Below are positions 36,361 through 43,481 of a stretch of 63,786 nt of DNA, one piece after another. A program made the translations under genes and the position numbers. The stretch comes from RGIG1995 sp045126815 (GTDB taxonomy: Bacteria > Bacillota > Clostridia > Oscillospirales > CAG-272). The DNA is taken from contig JBGVPD010000075.1 of the NCBI GenBank assembly GCA_045126815.1, positions 1-63,786 of the forward strand, written 5' to 3'. Each line of letters begins with the position of its first letter. The stretch's first letter is position 1. The notes under the pieces were generated by a model. The model worked only from the letters and a program-made list of their open reading frames with translations. It was not told the DNA's origin and did no database searches.

Positions 36361-37866
36361 ATGCTTAGATTAAAAAAATTTATTGCAAACGGCCTTGTTT
36401 TAACATTGACTTCGTTGTTACTGCGTTGGATAAGTGTTCTTTTTAATACATACATTTCAAATAATTTAGGCAGCGAAGGTATGGGGGTATACACGCTTGT
36501 GCAAAACGTATTTAGTTTTGCTGTTACTTTTGCTTGTTCCGGAATAAACTTAGGCGCAACACGCATCATATCCGAAAATATCGCAAACAACGATTACATC
36601 GGAATAAAAAAATCTTTAAAAGTATGTGTATTTTATTCCCTATTCTTCTCTTTTACTGCGCTTATTGCAACCTATTCTCTTTCCGAATATCTAGGAAATG
36701 TAATTTTAGGTGATGTGCGTACTGTAAAATCAATAAAAGTTCTTGCGCTTTCGCTGCCTTTTATTTCGCTGTCATCTGTGTTTAACGGGTATTTTTCGGC
36801 TGTCAGAAAAGTCTATAAAAGTGCCGGCGGTATGATCTTTGAAAAATGTATTCAAATTGGAATAACCGTAAAAATAATGTCTCTGTTTTCAATCAAAGGA
36901 ATAGAATTTGCTTGTGTTGCCGTTGCAATCGGTACCTTGTTATCTGAAACACTCTCTCTTCTTTATAACGTTGCAACTTATATTTTTGATTTTAGGAAAC
37001 TTCCGTTATCAAAAGAACAAATCAACGGTAATTCAGGAAAAAAACTATTAAAAATATCACTCCCCTTGGCAATTAGTGCGTATGCCAGGTCAGGATTAGT
37101 AACCTTGGAACATTTGCTTATTCCTATAGGACTCAGGAGAAACGGTAAATCCTATACAGCATCAATGTCGCTGTACGGATTGGTTCAAGGAATGGTATTT
37201 CCGATAATTATGTTTCCATCGTGTATTATATACTCATTTTCCGGATTACTTGTTCCTGAACTTGCTGAGTATAATGAACTTGGAAATAAAAAACAAATAA
37301 ACAAGACTGTTTCTACCGTATTGAAGTATACTCTGATATTCTCTTTGGGTGTATCAGGAATTCTCATGTGCTATTCGTATGAATTAAGTATGGTCTTCTA
37401 TAGATCTGCTGAAGCCTTTGAATATATAAAACTGTTCTCTCCTTTGGTTGTTGTAATGTATCTGGATGGAGCTGTAGATGCTATCTTAAAAGGATTAAAC
37501 GAACAGCTTCACTCTATGAAAATAAATATTGCAGATGCGCTTTTGAGTGTGTTTTTTGTATATACACTCGTACCGCTTTGGGGGATCAAAGGATATATCA
37601 CGGCAATATTTATATGTGAGATATTCAACTGTTCAATGTCTCTTATCAGATTAGTTAAAATATGTACTCCTCAATTTTCTCTACTAGAAATCTTATTTAA
37701 ACCTCTTTGTTATATAATCGTGTCAACAATCGCAAACGTCTTTGTTTTTGATTTGCTTAATATAACTAGGTTTGCACAGCCAACAAATCTTGCGATCAGA
37801 ATTACATTTACAGCCATTTTATACATGTATTTATGCAAAAAGCCTTCTAAAAAACAAGAGAGTTGA
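36361..37866 (+). CDS. SpoVB-like polysaccharide/lipid flippase (MOP superfamily)
   Basis: 501 residues from ATG 36361, with AGGAGG seven bases upstream; the longer frame to 36244 lacks a site. About 14 membrane spans and the N-terminal ISNNLGSEGMGVYTLVQNVFSFAVTFA pattern of Wzx/MurJ/SpoVB proteins. The closest group appears to be SpoVB, which moves lipid-linked precursors for spore cortex, though a general lipid II or polymer flippase cannot be excluded. The stop codon lies inside the downstream hairpin. Confidence 0.82.
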   Translation: MLRLKKFIANGLVLTLTSLLLRWISVLFNTYISNNLGSEGMGVYTLVQNVFSFAVTFACSGINLGATRIISENIANNDYIGIKKSLKVCVFYSLFFSFTALIATYSLSEYLGNVILGDVRTVKSIKVLALSLPFISLSSVFNGYFSAVRKVYKSAGGMIFEKCIQIGITVKIMSLFSIKGIEFACVAVAIGTLLSETLSLLYNVATYIFDFRKLPLSKEQINGNSGKKLLKISLPLAISAYARSGLVTLEHLLIPIGLRRNGKSYTASMSLYGLVQGMVFPIIMFPSCIIYSFSGLLVPELAEYNELGNKKQINKTVSTVLKYTLIFSLGVSGILMCYSYELSMVFYRSAEAFEYIKLFSPLVVVMYLDGAVDAILKGLNEQLHSMKINIADALLSVFFVYTLVPLWGIKGYITAIFICEIFNCSMSLIRLVKICTPQFSLLEILFKPLCYIIVSTIANVFVFDLLNITRFAQPTNLAIRITFTAILYMYLCKKPSKKQES

Positions 37867-37902
37867 CGGGAGAATCTCACCAACTCTCTGTTGTATTTTT
37901 CA
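37857..37902 (+). terminator. Terminator after flippase gene (AGAGAGTTG hairpin)
   Basis: AGAGAGTTG (37857-37865) with CAACTCTCT (37881-37889), then TGTTGTATTTTT. The left arm contains the stop codon of the flippase gene. Member of the three-copy hairpin set (9734, 57761). Confidence 0.8.
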
Positions 37903-37903
37903 A

Positions 37904-37945
37904 AAAAACAAGTGGTGCAGTTTAAACTGCACCACTTTTTCTGAT
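37904..37945. terminator. Bidirectional terminator, perfect palindrome
   Basis: A perfect 28-bp palindrome spans 37910-37937 (arm AAGTGGTGCAGTTT), with A-rich left and T-rich right flanks. It lies between the flippase gene and the converging P-loop gene and probably terminates the latter. Confidence 0.8.
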
Positions 37946-37954
37946 TTTTTAAAA

Positions 37955-38365
37955 TTAACCAATATACGCTTTAAGCTCTGCGGGAACTTCTTCAACAGGG
38001 ATCGAAGATGTCATTACAAGCTCAATGTTGTGATCAGCGCACATCTTGTCAGCTTTTTCAACAAATTTAATAAATTCAGCCATGTCATCGCCACAGATCT
38101 TAAGAGCCGAATCAATAAAAATGTTAGCTACGTCATAGTTGCTCGCGTATGTACCGGATACAAATCCGTAAAGCATATGAGCATCATTGATTCCGTATTC
38201 TTCTGTGTTTACAAGTCTTGCTTTATTTTTTATTTCGTGGGTAAGTTTACTTCCCTTTTCGATAACAACAACGCAACCACTTACAGAATCGAGCGCTGTG
38301 TTAGCCAAGTTAATAAGAGTTTTGGTCTTACCTGTTCCTTTAACGCCTACAATTAATTTCAACAT
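37955..38365 (-). CDS. Small P-loop NTPase-like protein, function unknown
   Basis: 136 residues from ATG 38365, which follows CGGAGTAAAT. An N-terminal Walker A motif (LIVGVKGTGKTKTLINLAN) is clear. A later hydrophobic strand ANIFIDSALKI could be Walker B with Asp. The C-terminus LVMTSSIPVEEVPAELK resembles the end of a RecA-like strand. Short, with no DNA-binding or membrane segment. Similar short ATPases occur in Clostridia but I cannot give a function. The leader contains alternative hairpins (38376-38431). Monocistronic between pgi and a terminator. Confidence 0.6.
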   Translation of the reverse strand: MLKLIVGVKGTGKTKTLINLANTALDSVSGCVVVIEKGSKLTHEIKNKARLVNTEEYGINDAHMLYGFVSGTYASNYDVANIFIDSALKICGDDMAEFIKFVEKADKMCADHNIELVMTSSIPVEEVPAELKAYIG

Positions 38366-38375
38366 ATTTACTCCG

Positions 38376-38431
38376 TTTTCCCGGTGACAGATGTATTTCT
38401 TTGTGGGTAAACGGGAAGTCACCGATTCCCG
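38376..38431 (-). promoter_or_regulatory. Foldable leader of the P-loop gene with alternative hairpins
   Basis: Within the 5' leader (minus strand), CGGTGAC (plus 38382-38388) can pair with GTCACCG (38418-38424), forming a long hairpin. Alternatively TTCCCG (38426-38431) pairs with CGGGAA (38412-38417) around an 8-base loop that contains the other arm. The two are mutually exclusive. The 5' arm of the first lies close to the ribosome binding site. No known riboswitch class is recognised. Confidence 0.4.
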
Positions 38432-38529
38432 AAAACCATATTATTAAGGAGTATATAATTTAGTTAAATATTTCCTTAACCTATTATACAATAAAATTGA
38501 TGTTTTGGCAAGTAGTTACGAAAATATTT

Positions 38530-39870
38530 TTAACCAATTCTTGACTTTAATTCTTCGCGTCTCTTATCGTGTTCTTTACCGGGTTTACCTAACAATGCAT
38601 ACATATTGTTTTTGTAACCCTCAACACCGGGCTGATCAAAGGGATTAACACCCAAAATATATCCTGAAAGACCACAAGCCTTTTCGAAGAAATATACAAG
38701 ATATCCAAAGTTATATTCGTCTCTCTTATCAATTTCAAGAACGATATTGGGGACTCCGCCATCGTTATGCGCAAGAGCTGTTGCAATATATGCTGTATGG
38801 TTAACAAACTCCATAGATTTGCCGCTTATGAAGTTAAGACCGTCAAGATCTCTCGGGTCATCAGGAATAGTTACCGAATGCTGTGATTCCTTAACGTCAA
38901 CAATAGTTCCAAAAAGGGTACGTTCGCCCTCTTGAATGATCTGTCCCAACGAATGAAGATCTGTAGAGAATGTAACAGATGCCGGGAAAATACCCTTATT
39001 GTCTTTACCTTCACTTTCGCCGTAAAGTTGTTTCCACCACTCAGATGTCATCTGGAGCGCACTTTCGTAAGTTTCAAAAACTTCGATCTTCTTACCCTTG
39101 CGGTAAAGAATATTTCTGATTGCAGCGTATTTATAGCAATCATTTTTTTCAATATCAGTATCTGTAAATGCTTTTCTTGCATCTGCAGCGCCCTGCATCA
39201 TTTTCCCTATATCCGCACCTGATACAGCAATAGGTAAAAGACCTACAGCGGTAAGAACTGAGTATCTGCCGCCGATGTCATCAGGAACTACGAAAGTTTC
39301 ATAACCTTTCTCAATAGAAAGTTCTTTCAATGTTCCCTTTTCTTTGTCGGTCGTAACAAATATTCTGTCTTTTGCTCCCTCTTCGCCGTATTTATCTTCA
39401 AGAAGTTTTCTGAATATTCTGAAAGCAATAGCGGGTTCGGTTGTCTTTCCGGATTTAGATATAACGTTTATGCATATATCTTTGCCCTCACAGATCTGTA
39501 GAAGTTCAGCCATAGCTGATGAGCTGATGCTGTTCCCAGCAAAATAAATATCGGGAGTATCCTTTTTTAATGTATTGTAAAGTGGGCTTTTTACAAATTC
39601 AATAGCCGCTCTTGCCCCCAAATAAGAGCCGCCGATGCCGATCACAACTAAAATATCGCATGATTTTTTAATTTTTTCTGCAGCAGCTATAATACGAGCA
39701 AATTCATCTGTATCATAATTTACGGGAAGATCAATCCATCCGAGAAAATCGCTTCCTGCGCCCTTTCTGTTCATAAGAATATCATCGGCTTTTGTAACTT
39801 CAGGCTGAATAGCTTTTAGCTCTTCTTTTGTTACAAATCCGTCAAGGTATTTTTCGTTTAACTTAAGCAT
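38530..39870 (-). CDS. pgi: Glucose-6-phosphate isomerase
   Basis: 446 residues, the usual short Firmicutes size. Motifs: VVIGIGGSYLGARAA, VISKSGKTTEPAIAF, the catalytic region YGESEGKDNKGIFPASV, and the C-terminal NPFDQPGVEGYKNNMYALLGKPG. It interconverts glucose-6-P and fructose-6-P. ATG preceded by GGAGG. Codon use looks highly expressed compared with neighbours (frequent preferred codons). Confidence 0.96.
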   Translation of the reverse strand: MLKLNEKYLDGFVTKEELKAIQPEVTKADDILMNRKGAGSDFLGWIDLPVNYDTDEFARIIAAAEKIKKSCDILVVIGIGGSYLGARAAIEFVKSPLYNTLKKDTPDIYFAGNSISSSAMAELLQICEGKDICINVISKSGKTTEPAIAFRIFRKLLEDKYGEEGAKDRIFVTTDKEKGTLKELSIEKGYETFVVPDDIGGRYSVLTAVGLLPIAVSGADIGKMMQGAADARKAFTDTDIEKNDCYKYAAIRNILYRKGKKIEVFETYESALQMTSEWWKQLYGESEGKDNKGIFPASVTFSTDLHSLGQIIQEGERTLFGTIVDVKESQHSVTIPDDPRDLDGLNFISGKSMEFVNHTAYIATALAHNDGGVPNIVLEIDKRDEYNFGYLVYFFEKACGLSGYILGVNPFDQPGVEGYKNNMYALLGKPGKEHDKRREELKSRIG

Positions 39871-39946
39871 TTGTCTTCCTCCGTTGTTTTATTGATTATA
39901 TGATACTATGATTATTAATTTTTTTCAATAGATATTTCTAAAAAAA

Positions 39947-41098
39947 TTAAAGCAAGAGCATTTTTTTGGCAATTTTTAACACTAAATCAACATAAGAAAG
40001 TCTTTCTACCGATTCGCCTGCAAAAATATTTACTCTTCCTACTTCGTTACCGTTTAACGTGTAAATTATTTCCCCTAACCTATCACCTGCATTTATAGGT
40101 GCTTGTATCTTATCTTGAAGAGTTACGTTGGATTGTATATTCTTGCCTTCACCCTTACCTGTCAATATCGATAATTTGGGATAATAAGTATTTATCTCTT
40201 CTTTTTTACCACCCAGTACTTTTACTGTACCCGCACTTCCCTCTTCATATTCATTTACGGAGTAATTTGCAAACCCGTAATCAAGTAATTTTTTGGCACA
40301 CTCGTTTCTGATATCTCTGGTTGGAGAACCCATAATGACTGCAATAAGCTGCATTCCGTCGCGTTTAGCTGTTGCGGATATACAGAATTTTGCTTTTGAT
40401 GTTGAGCCCGTTTTTAGTCCGTTTGCACCCTTATAAAATCTTATAAGTCTATTCGTATTTGTAAGACCGAACGCCCCGTTTCTGATCGTATCCATCCAAA
40501 TATTTGTATAATTGAGTATGGTTTTATGTTTAAGTAGTTCGCGGGACATAATTGCTATATCCATAGCGCTTGTTACATGATTAACAGTATTGTCATCAAG
40601 CCCGGTCGGGTTTTCAAAATTGGTATTGTTCATACCCAGTTCTTTTGCTCTTTCGTTCATTTTTGCAACAAACGCATCTACACTTCCCGCAATATTTTCA
40701 GCTAATACTACTGCCGCATCATTTGCTGATGCAACAACGACTGATTTCAACAGGTCTTCTACAGTCATTTCCTCGTTAGGCTCAATAAATACTTGAGAGC
40801 CCCCCATAGACGATGCATATTCACTAGCATGTAAAGTGTCACTTAGCTTAATATTTCCGATATCAATAGCTTCCATAACCAACAATAAAGTCATTATTTT
40901 TGTTACCGAAGCAGGAGGGAGTGCGGCAGAAGCGTTCATTTCATAAAGAATATTTCCGGTTGACGCTTCCATTAATACAGCTCCCTGACAATCAAGCTCA
41001 AGTTTAGGTACATCATTTGCGTTTGTTGTTATTATCAATGAGAATAACGTGACGATAATCAGCAACAAAGAAGTTATTTTTTTTGCTGTGTTTTTTAT
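39947..41098 (-). CDS. dacF: D-alanyl-D-alanine carboxypeptidase (DacF/PBP5-like)
   Basis: About 383 residues. Signal peptide (ITSLLLIIVTLFSLIITTNA), penicillin-binding active site SVTK, SAN motif (VVASANDAAVVLAE), KTG motif (LKTGSTSKAKF) and a C-terminal PBP5-type domain ending in an amphipathic anchor (VDLVLKIAKKMLLL). It trims pentapeptide stems; spore formers use DacF-type enzymes in the cortex. The start is unusual: GTG at 41107 lies inside GGGGTGG, the only ribosome binding site, while an ATA codon at 41098 sits five bases after it and gives MKNTAKK. An AUA start is thus plausible. Three cell-wall genes lie in a row here (41876, 41183, this one). Confidence 0.88.
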   Translation of the reverse strand: MKNTAKKITSLLLIIVTLFSLIITTNANDVPKLELDCQGAVLMEASTGNILYEMNASAALPPASVTKIMTLLLVMEAIDIGNIKLSDTLHASEYASSMGGSQVFIEPNEEMTVEDLLKSVVVASANDAAVVLAENIAGSVDAFVAKMNERAKELGMNNTNFENPTGLDDNTVNHVTSAMDIAIMSRELLKHKTILNYTNIWMDTIRNGAFGLTNTNRLIRFYKGANGLKTGSTSKAKFCISATAKRDGMQLIAVIMGSPTRDIRNECAKKLLDYGFANYSVNEYEEGSAGTVKVLGGKKEEINTYYPKLSILTGKGEGKNIQSNVTLQDKIQAPINAGDRLGEIIYTLNGNEVGRVNIFAGESVERLSYVDLVLKIAKKMLLL

Positions 41099-41164
41099 AG
41101 TAACCACCCCGTTTTTTTAATATTATTATAAACTATGCCCATATACGTTTCTTTATTCATTAAA

Positions 41165-41195
41165 CAGAAAAAAGCCCGAAAATTATCGGGCATTT
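41165..41195 (-). terminator. Terminator overlapping the end of the deacetylase gene
   Basis: GCCCGA (41174-41179) with TCGGGC (41186-41191), the stop codon in the loop. On the minus strand it is followed by TTTTTTCTGTTT, so the carboxypeptidase gene downstream may have its own promoter. Confidence 0.75.
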
Positions 41196-41875
41196 GTTCT
41201 TTGTTCATTTGAGATAAGTTCGGAAACACATACAAAACTAAAACCTTTTTCCTTTAACAAAGGAATAATTTTATCAAGCGCCTCAGGTGTAGGGCTGTTT
41301 CTTGAAATATAATCGTGAAATAATATGATGGAACCGTTTTTTACGTTATCAGATATATTATTCACTATTTCGTTCACCCCTCTGTGCGCCCAGTCACGTG
41401 TGTCGATATCCCAAAGAACTATCTTATAATTCAATTCTTTGGCAGTTTCGATTATCTCACTGTTTATAACTCCACCGGGCGGTCGAAACAAACGGGTGTT
41501 ATAATGGCACAGTTCATAAATGAAATCCTCACTTTTTATTATTTCATTTCTGATATCTCTGTTTTTACTTTTTTTCATATCCAAGTGCGAAAAAGTATGG
41601 TTTCCTATTTCGTGACCTTCATCTGCTATTAAGCGCAACACGTCGGGATAATAAGTTGCATTTTGTGCAATTACAAAAAAAGTTGCTTTCACTCCATACT
41701 TATCCAATACGGAAAGTATTTCTTTCGTCTGTCGTGGGTGTGGCCCGTCATCAAAAGTCAATGCAATTTTGTTTTCCTCTGTGTTAGCACACTTATATAT
41801 GAGTTTATCTTCTCGTGCAGATATATTACACGAAAATAAAAAAATTATAATAAGCAGTATTACAACTTTTTTCAC
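41183..41875 (-). CDS. Polysaccharide deacetylase, secreted (CE4)
   Basis: 230 residues. Short signal peptide (VVILLIIIFLFSCNISA), then the NodB-homology domain: LTFDDGPHPRQT (catalytic and metal Asp), HTFSHLDM (metal His pair), RPPGGVIN, DTRDWAHRG and LFHDY. All zinc and catalytic residues seem intact, so it is probably an active peptidoglycan or polysaccharide N-deacetylase. It starts at GTG 41875 immediately after the pdaA-like stop, with AAGGGGAAG upstream. Confidence 0.88.
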   Translation of the reverse strand: MKKVVILLIIIFLFSCNISAREDKLIYKCANTEENKIALTFDDGPHPRQTKEILSVLDKYGVKATFFVIAQNATYYPDVLRLIADEGHEIGNHTFSHLDMKKSKNRDIRNEIIKSEDFIYELCHYNTRLFRPPGGVINSEIIETAKELNYKIVLWDIDTRDWAHRGVNEIVNNISDNVKNGSIILFHDYISRNSPTPEALDKIIPLLKEKGFSFVCVSELISNEQRTNAR

Positions 41876-42646
41876 TTACTTCCCCTTTGTCAATTCGTCG
41901 ACACTTCCGAACCTGTATCCGTTTTCTTCCCACATAGTCATTACTCTGTCAAGAATATCAGCGTTTGTTTTAGAAGTCGGATGAAGTAAAACCACCATAC
42001 CGTTGTGTGTGTTATCCATTATTTTTTTAACAGCATATTCTTCGCTTGGTTGTTTGTTGTTGTCCCAATCAGCGTATGCAAAACTCCAGAATACCGTCTT
42101 ATATCCCAATTCGTTTGCAAATTGTAAATTACTCTTATTAAATTTCCCCTCAGGTGGACGGTAGTATTTTGCCATATCGTATCCGGTATATTCTTTATAG
42201 ATCTGCTCAAGTGATTTCAACTCAGCTTCAAAATCATTAATATTATCAACTTTAGTCATATCTTTGTGCTTTGCGGTATGGTTGCATACAATATGCCCTT
42301 CTTCAGCCATTCTTTTTACAAGATCAGTATTCCTTATTATAAGGTTTTCAAGAATAAAAAACGAGCCTTTTGCTTGATGTTTTTTCATAGTGTCAAGAAT
42401 TTTTTCGATATTTCCGTTTTCATATCCTGCATCAAAAGTTAAATATATAACTTTATCATCTTCTTTTGCATTCTTATCAACGTAATAAGCACCGTATTGT
42501 TCAACATAATCAAGTCCTTTGTCACTTTCAGGTTGCAAGTGATTTTTATTGCGTATTATACTCCAGTTTTCAGCTAATACTGTTAACGGAGCACATAACA
42601 ACGTCAGTGATAAAAGTAAAATTAAACTTTTTTTATAAATCAACAT
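41876..42646 (-). CDS. pdaA: PdaA-like delta-lactam biosynthetic N-deacetylase
   Basis: 256 residues. Signal peptide (LILLLSLTLLCAPLTVLAE), then a CE4 domain with the PdaA-specific LTFDAGYENGNIEKILDT in place of FDDGP, HTAKHKD for metal, RPPEGKFN, and WSFAYADWDNN. PdaA acts after CwlD to deacetylate and cyclise muramic acid into the cortex delta-lactam needed for germination. cwlD is at 59626 in this window. GGAGGGAATAT precedes the ATG, and a weak sigma-G-type promoter lies upstream. Confidence 0.88.
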   Translation of the reverse strand: MLIYKKSLILLLSLTLLCAPLTVLAENWSIIRNKNHLQPESDKGLDYVEQYGAYYVDKNAKEDDKVIYLTFDAGYENGNIEKILDTMKKHQAKGSFFILENLIIRNTDLVKRMAEEGHIVCNHTAKHKDMTKVDNINDFEAELKSLEQIYKEYTGYDMAKYYRPPEGKFNKSNLQFANELGYKTVFWSFAYADWDNNKQPSEEYAVKKIMDNTHNGMVVLLHPTSKTNADILDRVMTMWEENGYRFGSVDELTKGK

Positions 42647-42677
42647 ATATTCCCTCCAATCTTTTGGTTATATATAA

Positions 42678-42707
42678 TAGTTTGATGCTATAACGGCTTA
42701 TACATAC
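42678..42707 (-). promoter_or_regulatory. Possible sigma-G-type promoter of pdaA
   Basis: On the minus strand: GTATG (plus 42703-42707) fits the -35 GHATR, and after 18 bases CAAACTA (plus 42678-42684) fits the -10 CATNHTA at six of seven. pdaA is sigma-G controlled in Bacillus. The match is weak enough to arise by chance in AT-rich DNA. Confidence 0.35.
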
Positions 42708-42749
42708 TTAGATACAGGTGTCTTTTTTATTGCATTTATGTAAAAAAAT

Positions 42750-42794
42750 GAAAAAGACCGTTTTGTTTGTAATCATACAAACAAGCGGTCTTGA
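42750..42794 (-). terminator. Terminator of the TetR gene
   Basis: AAGACCG and CGGTCTT ends with an internal TTTGTTTGTA/TACAAACAA stem (42754-42792). On the minus strand it is followed by TTTTTCATTTTTTT. Confidence 0.85.
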
Positions 42795-42798
42795 AAGA

Positions 42799-43305
42799 TT
42801 AGTGTTTGACTGTTGTGCTTAAAATCGACGACAATTCTTCTGGAGTTTCAAAAAAATCACGTTTTACCCATTCATCAACAATGCCGTATACACCGTATGA
42901 TAAAAATCTACTCTTATAATATTCCGTAGGTGTGTGTCTGTGTTGTTTTAGAATAACTTGGTAAAAAGCATCGTATATCGTTGATTGCAACCCTGATTTA
43001 TATATCAATCTATATAAATCTTTATATTTAAAACTGAAATTAAAAAAGTCAATGGCATTGTCAATAGTGTACTGTTGGTCTTTGATTATATTGTGTTCGT
43101 CACACCAATTGTACCATAAGCCAATTATCTTATACGTTAATGCTTCCGGTTTAGACGAAAAGTTTCTGAACCACGATGCGCGCCCTACTCCTGCTCTTTC
43201 TGTTATTTCTGAAACCGAAATCTTGTCTAAAGATTTCTCTTTTAATAATTCTATTATTGCGTCTGACATGCAGTTTTTTAAAAATTCGGTATTGCTTTTT
43301 CTCAT
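42799..43305 (-). CDS. TetR/AcrR-family transcriptional regulator
   Basis: 168 residues. The N-terminal helix-turn-helix is ISVSEITERAGVGRASWFRNFSSK, the TetR pattern with F/Y-x-x-F. The C-terminal ligand domain is helical with aromatic residues. Divergent from an acyl-CoA synthetase gene across a 176-base gap that contains two GATAC...GTATC sites, so it probably represses both. TetR proteins of this size often sense fatty acids or acyl-CoA when beside such a gene, an inference from context. Confidence 0.85.
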   Translation of the reverse strand: MRKSNTEFLKNCMSDAIIELLKEKSLDKISVSEITERAGVGRASWFRNFSSKPEALTYKIIGLWYNWCDEHNIIKDQQYTIDNAIDFFNFSFKYKDLYRLIYKSGLQSTIYDAFYQVILKQHRHTPTEYYKSRFLSYGVYGIVDEWVKRDFFETPEELSSILSTTVKH

Positions 43306-43330
43306 ATTTACTCCATTTAATCTCGGTTAT

Positions 43331-43358
43331 ATGATACTTTTTGAGGTAATAGTATCAA
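43331..43358. promoter_or_regulatory. Putative TetR operator 1
   Basis: TGATAC (43332-43337) and GTATCA (43352-43357) face each other with 14 bases between them, in the region that should drive the TetR gene. Half-sites are identical to operator 2. Confidence 0.5.
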
Positions 43359-43372
43359 AATAACAACATAAC

Positions 43373-43401
43373 TTGACAATGATTTAAAAAAATATTATAC
43401 T
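43373..43401 (+). promoter_or_regulatory. Promoter of the acyl-CoA synthetase gene
   Basis: TTGACA (43373-43378), 17-base spacer, TATACT (43396-43401). The initiation region overlaps operator 2. Confidence 0.75.
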
Positions 43402-43408
43402 GTTTATG

Positions 43409-43424
43409 TGATACGAAAGTATCA
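43409..43424. promoter_or_regulatory. Putative TetR operator 2
   Basis: Perfect 16-bp palindrome TGATACGAAAGTATCA immediately downstream of the -10 box, covering the expected transcription start. A bound repressor here would block initiation. Confidence 0.65.
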
Positions 43425-43481
43425 TTTTGATGATTGATTATATCACGAAACCTAAAAAATTTCAAGCAGGAGAATAATTTG

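Noticed and set aside
37910..37937. The perfect 28-bp palindrome as an operator or mobile-element end
   Set aside because: A-rich and T-rich flanks and its place between converging genes make it a bidirectional terminator.
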